From Mycogone perniciosa (Eukaryota; Ascomycota; Sordariomycetes; Hypocreales; Hypocreaceae), in assembly GCA_025331125.1 (NCBI GenBank), contig JAOALB010000001.1, positions 434,001-498,000 of the forward strand: a stretch of DNA of 64,000 bases, in the 5' to 3' direction. The notes beneath the pieces were generated by a model. That model was not told the origin of the DNA, ran no database searches, and was given only the letters and a program-made list of their open reading frames with translations. This document shows positions 35,640 through 47,209 of the stretch, piece by piece. Position 1 is the first letter of the stretch; every line of letters begins with the position of its first letter. The position numbers and the translations under genes are program-made.

Positions 35640-38504
35640 GATGAAAGAAGATCGGCAGAGCTGATTATAGAATAGGGAAGAGGAGGCTGTGGTGGGGAGT
35701 GAGGAAACATTTCGATCATGGCGGCTGGATAAGACCCTTATATCCTCTCATCTGCCTCCATCTTTCTCTTGACGAAGGCACGAGACAATATGATGCGATA
35801 GCTCCGATGCCCTTGTCTTATGGCGCCTTACAACAAGCAAATGGCCACTATCGTCCAATAGCAAGCTATCATTCGTCTCGAGCCGAGGTTTGCTCGTTAT
35901 TTTTGAGAAGGATGATTGTCTCTAGAACAAACTGGTGGGCCGCATGCGGAGGAGAGCGTGAGCAGTTGCCTCATTTAGTGATAGACGGAATTGTGATTGA
36001 TAAGACGGATCACGGGAAGTGGGATAAGATCGACAGCATGACAGCTCAGCAAGGATGACAAAGAAGCTGAGGCCGAAAGCATTGTGCTCCTCTCTCGGCT
36101 CTCGCCATAATGTAGAAGCTCAGGCCGGAGCAGGCCTGGGACAGACCGGCCCAACAAGCTTGGCAATGCAACTCAACCTGTCAGATCCACGAGAGACTTG
36201 AAGGGCCGCACAACAGAGGCCGGGATGGTTGGTCTTTCAGGTTAGAAGCCGGAAGTAGTGCTGATGTGGTCATCAACTACATGGATTGATCAGTCGGAGA
36301 GTTTCCCATCGGCAGTTGACGAGATGTCAATTAGCGCTCTGCTTCGTGCCATAGGTTGGATTGATTGGTTATTGATGTGGAGATCCTCAACTTGGGTTCA
36401 TTATGCATAACACCTAGCTTTAACGGACTCGGAGACTCGAATACATATCTGGAAGGTCGCACGGCAGAACGTCTTTGCCAAGGGAAATGGCATCAATTTT
36501 GGATAAAAAGTCCTCAGGTCTAGGATGTTTGCAGGATGCAAGAACCATTTGTTGTCTGGTCCTGTGACTTGCTTTCACGGTTTCGAGATTATTGTCCGGA
36601 AGAGAAAGGAACATGTCCGGTATTTCGAACTGTTGTTGCGCGTGTATTGGCGCCGCAGTACTATGCTAGTGGGCGATATTTAACAAAACTAGTTTTCGGA
36701 AGTAAGCTTATTGATTTGAAGAGGCGTTGTGTGCGAGTAAGTGATTGTTGTGCTGTCACAGCAGGTTGCATTGCGGGTGGGGGTCAATCCTCTAGGCACC
36801 TCGATAGTATCACCTCTGTTGAGTCGGGCACACCACATGATTCGCCAAGCTGCTGTCAGCGGGAGGCTGATGTGACGCAGGGACAGTCTGGGAGGTATTG
36901 CTTCGCAATCTGACATCCATGCGCAGCACGCCATCCCTAATAAGTATGGAGATGTTGGATCGTGGGTGGTCATAGCCGGTGACTGGATTTGCGGCTTTAA
37001 CAACATACTGCTCGTAACATAGGAAGTCGGTGGAGATGAGAGCCTTGTGCAGATACAAGTTCACTTCTGGATCTCGAGGAACTTTGTTTGTCGCCTTGGT
37101 TGGTAGTCCCAGCTAGACACTTGCAGACACAGTCATATTCCCCAAGCGCTATTCAAAAGTCCCCATTGATCGGCAACTCCTGCTAGGACTTTACTCTCCG
37201 GGGTGTGCAGAATGCCAGCGGAAACCCGCAATCATGCGTTCTGGCAAAGGCAGTGACTGAAGGAAGAGTCCTAGAAAGATGTAGCATTGTAGCATCAGGT
37301 GGAGCTTTCTGCATTGCAGGCCTCGAATATATGACCCTCTAAATGGCATGAAGCATAGATTGAAGTTTGACTGGAGAGATAAGGGCTTTTTACCAACGCC
37401 GGTTCAGCGAAGAGAGTCCGAGATGCCGAGTGAGGAATTGTTGCCATCAGAGACATGAGAGGGGCACCAGATTCTTGACGCGCACTCAGTCATGACCCTG
37501 ATGGGCGTTTCTTCTCCAGCCCAAGTTGGTGCTCATAGTAGGCGAGACACGTTGGTCTAGTCTCTTTCGTAAGGCAACCAGCTTGGGGATTCTTAGCTAG
37601 ACGGATTGATGGGGGAATTTGCGTGAAGCAGCACAATAGTGATGAGAGTCTTGGACTTGATTGAGGCTACCATTACTCCGTACATATTACTAAGAGTAGC
37701 AGTAGTACAGTCGACACCTGCGGCCAGCTGGCAATCTTATCTCCGGGCTCGGTACGTATCTGCGACCCCACCAACCACCTCCCTCTCAGCTTTTCAAATT
37801 TCAGATTTCGATTTTTCTTTCTCATCTCTGCCATACACTCCATCTACAGACACAGGTCCTGCGCTCACCTTCAGTTCAAGGCACCAGGCTCTGACTCAAG
37901 CAATAGTCAGAAATCAATGCAGACCTGTGTCTCACGGTAGGTCTTTACTTTCTCTTTTTCCTTTGTATTACCTCATCGCAGTGTTCCGTTCAGCCACTCC
38001 TCCTACCACGAGTCTTCTGCCCAGAAGATCTTTCGCGCGCGGCGCGTCTTGCGTTTGTGCACTGAAAGAGGCTGATTGGAGAGGCGACGTCTTCTCTTCG
38101 GGGAAGCTCGTCTCAACTCTCGCTGCAAGATAAACGTACCATCATAGTCCGTGCCGATCTGCATCCATCTGGAATGCCGTCACATCGGCGTGGCTCCAAG
38201 AGTTCCGACATTACTTGTCCCCGTGATAATCATTCTCGTTTGGTGTTTTTTTTTTGGTCCTTCTGCCTGTAGTATAGCATATGTATTCTATATCCCACTC
38301 TCTGTTATGAAATACACTGTTGTTCCCAGCCTCTGATAATGCTGTCATGGAACATGCCGTCTCTGTCAAACCTGAAAGTTCGCAACCTATGGGGATAAGG
38401 CGATGGTTACGTCACCCATCAGGCCATCTGCATAATCGCATCAATCTTCCCATTTGTCCCCTCAAACCTCATTCCTATACGCACAGTAGCCATCATAATC
38501 CGTC
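35640..38504. other. Divergent promoter region (subtilisin / malic enzyme), 2.9 kb
   Basis: No gene is supported. A 164-codon plus ORF (37639-38133) has no domain features and lies in a CT-rich stretch that looks like the malic enzyme leader. TACTCCGTA lies at 37674. The length of the shared upstream DNA leaves room for complex regulation of both genes. Confidence 0.55.
35736..35745 (-). promoter_or_regulatory. TATA-like element of the subtilisin gene
   Basis: On the minus strand GGATATAAGG lies roughly 100 bp before the ATG at 35639, a plausible TATA position for a strongly expressed secreted enzyme. No experimental start is known. Confidence 0.4.
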
Positions 38505-40546
38505 ATGGATCCAAATAAGGCATCCAAGTTTGCGCATCTGCCACTGAGCACCAGCGGTCCGCTCGACTGTGCGCTGACGGGGACCGCGTTGCTCAACAAC
38601 CCGACTTTCAACAAAGGATCTGCCTTTACACAGGAAGAGCGTCAAGCCTTCCATTTGACCGGCCTTCTTCCAGCAATTGAACAGTCCTTGGAGCAACAAG
38701 TCGCACGCGCATATCAACAATACTCTACCAGAGAGGATAATCTCGCCAAGAATACGTTCTTGACTTCGTTGAAGGACCAAAATGAGGTTCTTTATTACAA
38801 GCTGTTAATCTCGCACCTCACTGAAATGTTCGAAGTTGTATATACCCCGACGGAAGGAGATGCCATTCAAAACTTCTCGCGGCTGTTTCGCCGTCCAGAG
38901 GGGTGTTTTCTAAATATTGATGATGTAGAGGGCGTATATCATAATCTTTCCCTTTGGGGAGGTCCTGATGATATTGACTACATCGTTGTTACTGGTCGGT
39001 TTAGCCCTTCTTCTACGCTTCAATAGGAGTTAGCTAATATTTGCGATAGATGGCGAGGAAATCCTAGGAATAGGTGACCAGGTAGCCATTCCCTAAACGC
39101 ACACATGTTGTCGACTGAGATATTGGCAACAATCGCTAATTGTGTATCGTCCAGGGTGTTGGGGGTATTCTCATATCCGGCGCAAAGCTTACATTGGCTA
39201 CTCTTTGTGCTGGCATCGATCCCAGTCGAACTCTTCCAGTTGTTCTAGACTGCGGTACAGACAACGAGGAACTCTTGAACGATGATCTATATCTAGGCCT
39301 TCGAAAAAGTCGTGCGAGAGGCAAGGAATACGACAACTTTGTTAAAACGTTCGTTGAAGCCGCTCGTAAATTGTATCCACGGGCATATATCCACTTCGAA
39401 GACTTTGGCTTGAGCAACGGTGCGCACACTGCAGAACCTACGACACGAAGTACCGGAAGCTAACGCTTACAGCCCGACGGCTTCTCGAATTGTATCGCCC
39501 CAAAATCCCGTGTTTCAACGATGATGTCCAAGGAACCGGCTGCGTGACCCTCGCCGCTATAATGGCTGCCCTGCATGTAAGCGGACAGAAACTCAGCAAT
39601 GTTCGGATGGTCGTTTTCGGGGTGGGAAGTGCTGGTGTCGGTATTGCTGATCAAGTTAGAGATGCCATGGCTACTGAGGGAAACATCAGCCATGAAGGAG
39701 CCTCAAAGTCAATTTGGTAAGATCAAGGCCATCTTTGGAGTTGGTCTCGAGCCTCGCTGACAATTCTTCAGGTTGATCGATAAGCCAGGCCTGCTTACCT
39801 CTACAATTGAAGTTTCAGACGCGCAAAAGGGCTATGTCAAAGATGCATCCGAATGGAGTGGCAAAGGCACCGATCTCCTCTCAGTTGTAAAGACAGTAAA
39901 ACCCAACATTATGGTAGGGACTTCCACCGTTCCAGGCGCCTTTACACAAGAGATTGTCACGGCAATGTTCGAACATTGCTCTCAGCCCATCATCTTTCCC
40001 CTTTCCAATCCAACTCGCCTCCACGAAGCCAAGCCCGCCGACGTGCTGGCCTGGACCGACGGCAAAGCACTTGTGGCGACAGGCTCTCCCTTCAATCCCG
40101 TCACCGGGCCTTGGGGACATGATGGACGTGACGTGACGATTGATATCGCCGAATGCAACAACTCAGTCGTCTTCCCCGGCATTGGACTGGGATGTATCCT
40201 TAGTCGATCAAGGCTCCTAACAGACCGCATGCTCGTGGCTGCCGTCCAAGGGGTTGCATCTCTCAGCCCAGCATTGAGCGATCCGACAGCCCCCTTGCTG
40301 CCGAACGTCGAGTCTGTGAGGCATGTTAGTGTCCAGGTCGCAAAGAGCGTCATCAAGGCTGCGATGAAGGAGGGAGTGGCTACTGAGAAGGATATCCCGA
40401 GTGAGGATAATGAACTTGAGGACTGGATTCGGGAGCAGACGTGGAAGCCTGAGTATCGAGCGTTAAGGCTTGTAACGTTGAAAGAGGCGGCAACCAGAGC
40501 AGCCAGGGGCGAAATGCGTAAAGCGGTGCCTTCAGTGATGATGTAA
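38505..40546 (+). CDS. Malic enzyme (oxaloacetate-decarboxylating malate dehydrogenase)
   Basis: Exons 38505-38994, 39050-39081, 39155-39419, 39473-39716 and 39772-40546, 601 aa. It converts malate to pyruvate and CO2 with reduction of NAD or NADP. Family motifs in order: VVYTPTEGDA, VTDGEEILGIGDQG, the metal ligands Glu256 and Asp257 in FEDFGLSNA and Asp280 in FNDDVQGTG, then the nucleotide fold VVFGVGSAGVGIA, and FPLSNPT with GSPFNPV near the end. The metal ligands fall at almost the same residue numbers as in human ME2. The N-terminus MDPNKASKFAHLPLS has no clear mitochondrial presequence, so a cytosolic enzyme is likelier. Cofactor choice cannot be settled by eye. Exon 2 is only 32 nt, and intron 1 has a weak donor (gtcggt). 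Confidence 0.94.
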
Positions 40547-40871
40547 AGGCCCGTTGCATGGATCTGGAGTGGGTTTATCCATGGTAGCTTTATTATTCAC
40601 CGACTCTCATAAATAGACAACGAGTAATTCATGGTGTTAGAGGTCCTAAGAGTACAGAGGGTTGGAGACCTGAAACAAGCAAAGTTCCAAGTGAGGAGCG
40701 CTGGAGAGACGCAATCAACACGGAGAGATCAAAGCTATTCTTATAAGACTGACCTGACACTATTTGACAAGGTCCAATGTTACTCGCTAGGAGGAACATG
40801 GATAGAAATCATCATAGCATAACACCTGCCTTTCAAACTGATTACCAAGCCTATCATAATCATGATATCCC
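40547..40871. other. Short spacer between convergent genes
   Basis: 3' flanks of malic enzyme (+) and Mtc1 (-); nothing else seen. Confidence 0.6.
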
Positions 40872-42439
40872 TCAAATAACGCCGGCACGAGCCGCTTCGC
40901 CTGCATTATCCAAAACAACATCCTCAGGCCTCCTCTTGCCACGACCAAGTTGGCCTTCACCAACACCCATCCGCCTGGCAACATACCTCTGGGCCACCAC
41001 GCCAGCAGCTAGTTTCACCGTCTCTTCGATCCAATCTGCCACCCATTCCCTTGGGTCGAGACCGCCAGTCTCAATGACTTTTCTGACATCCTCAGGGAGG
41101 CCGACGCCGAAAGATCCCGATTCATCGTCGGTTGATTGAGGAGTCATCGGGCTGGCATCAAGCCAGTGAGCCCATCTAACAGGAATAGTCTGACTCACTG
41201 TGTAGTATTCTATCTCATGGATGGGGTCAAGAATGAAGATGGCAAAGCAAACGAGCTCTTCTGCCTCCTCTTGCTCCTCGGAGGATTTCTCCTTTTCAGC
41301 CGAGGCGGTTCGGGCGAACAGAGCCCCATCGGCATCTATCGCAATAGCTTGAACAGACAAGAACAGGTCTGATACCCGAACAGGGTTATGCTCGCTGAGG
41401 CCTTCAGTGGCTCGGGTCTTTGCTAGTTCTAGACCTCCATTTGCGGCGAAGTATTCCTGAGCGTGCGCCTCGGCGTTGGCGCGGCAAAGCTTCGTTCCCA
41501 CGGCCATTCCTTTGACAAGGCCCAGCTCTCTGGGTGTATTGATCTGCCTCCACCAAGGTCCATCTCGCCAGCCTGCGGCGGTATCACGGGACCGTTTGGA
41601 GCCGCTTTCGTGGCCTCGTTGAACAACAAGCAACTCGCCACCTTCGACCTGCTCCATGACTCTTGAAAAGACCTCATAGACGAGAGGGTCAAGGGACGGG
41701 TATCCAACGAGATCGTGGGTGATGTGGATAAGAAGACGCTCATGGGAGCCGATGGGAGGTGCAATGGTGTTCAGGATGTCGGTGAAGGTCGGTAGAGCAC
41801 GATTCCGAAGTTCGTCGCCTTGAAGGTGTTAGCCGGTGTTAATTGCTCAAATCCAGGCAACAATGACTTACCGTAGCTCCTAAGCGTACCCACGTCAATA
41901 CCACTTCCTAACCCTTTCACTTGATCCGCCCACTTCCTTGCCTCTTCATTCTGCTGGATTTGAGTATAGGCAGCCTCGGCTTGCTTCATGACACCAGTCG
42001 CAGTCGAGAGGATCCCACCCCACCAACCTCCTCCAGTCTGCTGAGGTGGCTGCGTCTGCTCAACTGATGCCTTCTTCTCCGACTCCTGGAGGTCAGAGCT
42101 CGTCGCGCTAGGAGTCAAGGTGGCCTTGACGCTTCTCGAGCTATCGGTCGACTGGCGCACCGTAGTCCTGTCCTCCCCAGCAGGAGGGGTTGCTGTTGAG
42201 CGTCGCGCGGCAGTCTCCTTGATTCGAGGCGTGTGTGGTCGAGAGGAGGGCTGGGGAGCGAGCTCAGATTCGAGATCAGCGAGTATGTCATTATCGCCAA
42301 TTGCTTTGGCAGCGGCTGAGGTAGGTTTGGACAATTTGGTATTGGAAAGCTTCTTGGGCTTGGAATCGTCGCCGAGACCTGAGAAGAGCTCGTCGAGGTT
42401 GTCGTCGGCACGAGCGGCCTTGGACTTTTTGGAAGCCAT
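40872..42439 (-). CDS. mtc1: Mtc1 family protein (DUF5427, maintenance of telomere capping 1)
   Basis: Exons complement(40872-41818, 41872-42439), 504 aa; the splice joins RSYG|DELRNRALPTF. I chose the Met at 42439 (MASKKSKAARADDNLDELF) because the acidic LDELFSGLG start is what the family shows; an in-frame Met 33 codons upstream (42538) leads a His/Leu-rich stretch unlike it. Residues 1-130 are Ser/Pro-rich and disordered. Next comes GGGWWGGILSTATGVMKQAE, a conserved amphipathic helix, and then an alpha/beta body with HITHDLVGYPSLDPLVYEVF. Yeast Mtc1 is linked genetically to telomere capping and to Golgi/COPI-vesicle traffic; its biochemical role is unsettled. Family call good; function not established. 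Confidence 0.85.
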
Positions 42440-43684
42440 GATGGGCGTAGATAAATAGAGATGGAGGCGGGTATAGGGATGAAGGTGGTGTACTTGTAAA
42501 GGATGCCTGGATCGGTGATGAAGCTGACGCTTCGGCAAACGTCGTCGTCTTAGTGGGGTTAGTGGCTCTCAGCAATAGCTGATCTGTGCCATACGATGTA
42601 ACTTGCTTGAATCATCAGCAGCCGTAGCGGTTAGAGTGTCCGATAAGAAAGGCAGGCTCAGGGACATACGGCTAACAAATCAATATGCAATCAGTGTGAT
42701 GGATGGGGACAGCAGTTGGGCTTAAACGAGAGGGGCGGCGGTGGTGTTGGAGCTCAGAGGGAGGGATGAGTTGTTTGGCATTCCTAAAGATAGCCCATAA
42801 CTAATACTCTGTAGATAATACGAAGTAGATCATAGGTAGCCATTCTCCGTAGATGCGTCATCACATGGAGCAGTAGCTACTGCTGGCGCAGCATGGACTC
42901 CAGTGGGTTTCAGTGCATCATACGGGGCAGGTTGAGGTAACACGGCCGCTGTAGAGACGCTGAGACAGGGCACCTCCAGGGGCTACAGTGGTGTACACCG
43001 GCTGGACGGAGCCATTTTTGGCAGAACGGTCCCCAGGCCCGAACAGGCCTAGCAGCGCTGGCTTGCCGTGTCGCGCGCGCTGATTGGCTGCCCCTGCCCG
43101 GGCGGAGGAACCCCGGAGGAGGGCTTCTGTCCGGGGGCTGGTGCATTGAGGATTTTGGGTACGTACCGCAATGCGCCATGCTGGGTCTGGGCTTGGCTTA
43201 TTCGAACCACGACACTCGAGAAAAACGACAGCAGCCAGGAGATGCTGATGCTGCGCTGACAGCGTGGAACTGTGGAAGAGTCGCCTCCGGAAATCTCTGA
43301 TATTGGCCCGCGGCATCATCGCAGTGGCGGGCGGTGTCTTCTATCTATTGTGTCTGCCTATTGTTGTCGCCGTGCTTTATTGCTCGTCTCATTGCCATTG
43401 TCGTCTCATTCAAAATTTCTGCTCGCATTCTGCCGGCACGTCACGCCTCTCGTCTGCTCACACACAACTTTGATACGAAGGCACCTCGTCGCCTTCAGCA
43501 CCCCACGAGTTTTTTCTTTCTTCATCATCACCGTCTTCCCCTTGAGAGGCTTCGTTCACGCCTTTTCCCGCATATCTCGCACTGCGTGTCCCCGGCTTCT
43601 CTCCCCGGATGACATCTCCCTTGCCCCGTCTCTCTTACACCCCTTTCCTCTCTGTTCGGTCACAGGCTTCTGCGGCCTGCCATC
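42440..43684. other. Divergent promoter region (Mtc1 / large nuclear protein)
   Basis: No gene is supported. TACGAAGTA lies at 42819. The 43330-43680 part is a CT-rich leader of the plus-strand gene. ORFs of up to 215 codons here overlap in several frames and look like compositional artefacts. Confidence 0.6.
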
Positions 43685-46600
43685 ATGGACCGCGCTCGCC
43701 GCACGACAGCCAACCGTCGCAGACCGCAGGGCTCTTCTGCTTCTCCTCCGTCTAATTCAGACGCTTCTTTTGATCATCAACCGTCGGCAAGCCCTGTCAT
43801 GGCCCATGCCACTAACAACAACACTCCCCAAACCGCACTCCAGGGCCGGCGCGCCAGCAAGCCACTTCAGCATTCGTTCACTTTCTCAACACCTGGGCCA
43901 AATCGCCCTCTCAATCTGAGAAAGCGCTCAAAGACCATGGACGACTACAACATGGCTGAGGATGACTATGAAAACAATGAGAGCCCCAAAAAGGGCGGTC
44001 ACAGTTTGCGCAAACGTGCACGTGTCGACTACACGTTTGAGCAGATCGACGATGAAGTTGAAGTCCCCAGCTCAACTGCCGCATCTGCATCTCGCAACAA
44101 GAGACGCAAGCCTGATAACATCTACGACACTGAGGACTTTTACGGCTCGGGGCTCAAGAGGCGAGGCGCCTCCGTTGATGCCGACACGCCTTCAAGCCGG
44201 CGTCGCAACCCAACCAGGAAGTCCTCTGAGCTGAGAGCCTACAAAGAGGAAATTGAAAATGAGCATGACGAAGACGAAAACGACGTGCAGGACACTATAG
44301 AAGTCGGCGTCTCCTTCTCAGACTCTGGTGAGCCCGATGTCACTCATACCGACCTCTCAAACACTTCGTCTACAGATCTGTCAACAGAGGCCCCACAAAA
44401 ATCGACACCAACACAATCCCAGCTAGACGGCGTCCAAACCCACTGCACCACTGACGATCTGAATGAAGCCGCTGCCGAACAGCGTCCTGACTCTGGTTCT
44501 GATTCACTCATCAGCAAAATACTCGTACCCGTTGTTGGTGAATCGGCCGTGGAGTTGGCACAGGACCCCAATCTCCACAACGACTCAAGTGAGCCACAAC
44601 TTAAAATTCAAGAAGGCGCCAGTTTGAGCCATGGTCCTCATCGCTCTTCTTCTGAGCCACCACAAAGCATAACTCAATTACTTCCTGAGCAGCAAGGCCA
44701 CAAACGTGAGCATTCGCCAATGTCTGCTACTATGACAGACAACCCGTCTCTGACAGCCCGGGGCGATGAGGAAGACGCTCCCACTGACATCTTTGTCGAA
44801 AACCCATTTCTTCAACAAGAACCAGAGAGCCTTGGGGCCGGTGACGAAGGACGTCAGTCTCCAGAACAGCAATCTATGCTTTCACATACACGACCGCTCT
44901 CCACGGACGCGGTTGCGCTCAACGATTTACAAACTCAAGACGACGCGTCTCCAGACGGAGACATGGTCACCTCCAACATTGAGCCGTCTACATCAAACAG
45001 CATGATGGAGCCCTCGTCACCATTGGCTCAAGAAAACACGCTCCCGGACTCCTCTCAAGTCACCAATGCTGAGACAAAATCCACTGAGCCGGTTTCGGTG
45101 GCCGAGGACGAGGTGGTGTCGTCGCCAACCGTTCAAACTCTTGACACGGCGATTAAGCCAATTAGCCAGACAATGTCTGCACCATTCCAGGCCATTCCGC
45201 CAAGGCCTCAGCCCAGACCGGTTGGTCGTTGGGCTCACTTGACTCCCTACTTGGACGGCGAGTACGTCTCGTACCCCGAGAAGAAATCTCAAGAGGATGA
45301 AGCTGGGGCTAGCGAGGATCAAACGCCAGAATACAAGGACATGGACAGAGATGTCAATGACATAGAGCCCATGGTAGATGACAATGATGACGTCCCCGAT
45401 GTGGGAGGCGCAGAGGCGCCGACGCCTGCGCTTAATACACCCACACGAGGCTCCCCGGTCCCTTATTCGACTTACCCGACGGCCGCCAACTCGCCGGTTG
45501 GCGGTGGTGATGATGCCGATGAAGTCGACGTTTCTGAGTCTCAAGAGCCCCCAGAACGAAGACGATATTTCAGGTATCGCAAGCTTCAGGACGCCCAAGA
45601 ATATATCTCCACCATCGAGAACTTCGAGAACATGTCAACGGCAGACCTTTACGAGTTGGTAGACGCTATCAACGTCTCTCTTGTTCAATGGCAAACTGAG
45701 TGGAACGGTCTCGGCAAGGTCGTCGATGACTATGAAAATTCGCTTCGTCGACGCGTAGCCGACGTCAAGTACGAGTCCCGAACACGTAACTTTCACCAAC
45801 ATGGCACCAATTATGAGGAGCCAGATTTCGTCGTCAAGGGATACAAGGCCAAGGACAAAGAGACCATGAACGAGACTCGTTATCTACAAGCACAGGATCG
45901 TATCATGGCTGCTGCTTACGGTTTCGAGTACGACCCTCATCCTTCTAAGATCGGTCGCCAAAACCCAGAGACCCAGCAGGTCGGCATCATGACCAGAGGA
46001 CGCTCACTACGCAATCAACCCAAACCAACAGCCAAGGCCACCGAAACAGATGAGGTGACTGGCAAACGACAGCGCAAACCTGTTCAACTGTTTGACCCTG
46101 CAACACAGGATGTCAGCCGCAGTTCAACCCCAGTGCCTACTAGGGGCCGGCGACGCAAGAACGCCAATGCTGAAAACGAAGACAACCAGCCTCCTACTTC
46201 AAGCTTCAATAGCGAGCCTCCATCCGATGGGGAAGGGGAGGTGTCGAAGATGAGACGCAAGAGAGGCCCACGGCCCAGGGTGGCTGTACCAAGCATTGTT
46301 GAAGAGTTCGCACCCGCCCCTGGACCAGTTGATGAACTCTCTGTCAGAGAGACTCCTTCCAGATCGGGTCGCAGGCGAATCAAGCAACCCATCAAATATG
46401 ACGATGAGCCTTTCCCTTTCCAATTTGCTGAGGAGGAAGCCCAGGAAGAGTCAAAGCCTAAGCGTCGTCACCTTCTAACTCTGAAGATACCCAAGGGTAA
46501 GAACTTCAGCGAGCCATCCTCTGCCATCACAGATAATGGCGACTCACGGCCATCGACAGCTTCCTCTGATTCGACATCCCACACTGCCGAATCCTCATAC

Positions 46601-47209
46601 TCGTTCAGGCCCAAGCGCCAAAAGCGATTCCGCGATGATCCAGATGAAGCTGAAGACGTCGATCAGCTTCCATCTAAGAAGAGAGCCAAGCGCGGTAACC
46701 AACCAGCTGCTGAAGAAGAAGAGGAGGCCACTCCAACGGAGTTAGTTGCGCCGCAAGAGGCTCTGCAAACCGTCAACCGCAAGGTTCAGAAGATCAAGGT
46801 TGTACGTGTTACGCCTGCGAGCCGCAAAGGAACGCCAGCTTCCCTTCCCAATGGTGAAGAGGGAGATGAGCCGCAAAAGGACTACAAGTCAATGACCAAG
46901 TCCGAGAAGATGTCGGCATCTATGAAGAGTAAGCTTGATGATTGCCTGATTGATCTGCAAAAGCGTGTTGCTAACTTCTTTCTAGGTCGCTGGGCAAATG
47001 GAAACATGGCTGGTGCCGTGGAGAAGCGAAAAGCCACACTCGCTGCTAAGAAGGCCGCGCAGGCAGCGGCCGAGCAACAGAGAGTCGGACTGATCGCTCC
47101 GAAACCCAAGGCCAAGTCCTCCAAGAAGGACACCCTTGAGCAGGCACAGCCTGATGCCTTCACTCAGACGACTCTTCCCGGCATGGGATTCCCATTCCCT
47201 GCATCGTAA
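43685..47209 (+). CDS. Large disordered nuclear protein, probably chromatin-associated (unidentified family)
   Basis: Probable exons 43685-46928 and 46986-47209, 1155 aa. The 57-bp intron (gtaagc, branch-like gctaac, tttctag) is a multiple of three with no stop, so the unspliced frame is also open (1174 aa); splicing gives MKSRWANGNMAGAV, which looks more natural. Residues 1-500 are low-complexity and acidic with basic patches (LRKRARVDY, NKRRKP). A short conserved-looking element GRWAHLTPYLDGEY lies near 510-525. A helical, likely folded part spans about 629-760 (YRKLQDAQEY to MAAAYGFEYDPHP). AT-hook-like basic motifs follow (RGRRRK near 820, KRGPRPR near 858, GRRRIKQP near 894). The C-terminal RKATLAAKKAAQAAAEQQR is helical. 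I do not recognise the family; a nuclear DNA- or chromatin-binding role is inferred from composition only. Confidence 0.85.
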   Translation: MDRARRTTANRRRPQGSSASPPSNSDASFDHQPSASPVMAHATNNNTPQTALQGRRASKPLQHSFTFSTPGPNRPLNLRKRSKTMDDYNMAEDDYENNESPKKGGHSLRKRARVDYTFEQIDDEVEVPSSTAASASRNKRRKPDNIYDTEDFYGSGLKRRGASVDADTPSSRRRNPTRKSSELRAYKEEIENEHDEDENDVQDTIEVGVSFSDSGEPDVTHTDLSNTSSTDLSTEAPQKSTPTQSQLDGVQTHCTTDDLNEAAAEQRPDSGSDSLISKILVPVVGESAVELAQDPNLHNDSSEPQLKIQEGASLSHGPHRSSSEPPQSITQLLPEQQGHKREHSPMSATMTDNPSLTARGDEEDAPTDIFVENPFLQQEPESLGAGDEGRQSPEQQSMLSHTRPLSTDAVALNDLQTQDDASPDGDMVTSNIEPSTSNSMMEPSSPLAQENTLPDSSQVTNAETKSTEPVSVAEDEVVSSPTVQTLDTAIKPISQTMSAPFQAIPPRPQPRPVGRWAHLTPYLDGEYVSYPEKKSQEDEAGASEDQTPEYKDMDRDVNDIEPMVDDNDDVPDVGGAEAPTPALNTPTRGSPVPYSTYPTAANSPVGGGDDADEVDVSESQEPPERRRYFRYRKLQDAQEYISTIENFENMSTADLYELVDAINVSLVQWQTEWNGLGKVVDDYENSLRRRVADVKYESRTRNFHQHGTNYEEPDFVVKGYKAKDKETMNETRYLQAQDRIMAAAYGFEYDPHPSKIGRQNPETQQVGIMTRGRSLRNQPKPTAKATETDEVTGKRQRKPVQLFDPATQDVSRSSTPVPTRGRRRKNANAENEDNQPPTSSFNSEPPSDGEGEVSKMRRKRGPRPRVAVPSIVEEFAPAPGPVDELSVRETPSRSGRRRIKQPIKYDDEPFPFQFAEEEAQEESKPKRRHLLTLKIPKGKNFSEPSSAITDNGDSRPSTASSDSTSHTAESSYSFRPKRQKRFRDDPDEAEDVDQLPSKKRAKRGNQPAAEEEEEATPTELVAPQEALQTVNRKVQKIKVVRVTPASRKGTPASLPNGEEGDEPQKDYKSMTKSEKMSASMKSKLDDCLIDLQKRVANFFLGRWANGNMAGAVEKRKATLAAKKAAQAAAEQQRVGLIAPKPKAKSSKKDTLEQAQPDAFTQTTLPGMGFPFPAS

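Noticed and set aside
37639..38133. 164-codon plus ORF upstream of malic enzyme, considered as a targeting presequence exon or separate gene
   Set aside because: CT-rich leader composition, no domain, and no in-frame splice to malic enzyme that would give a mitochondrial presequence.
43272..43919. 215-codon plus ORF overlapping the start of the large nuclear protein
   Set aside because: Shadow frame in a CT-rich leader; runs into the true coding start in a different frame.
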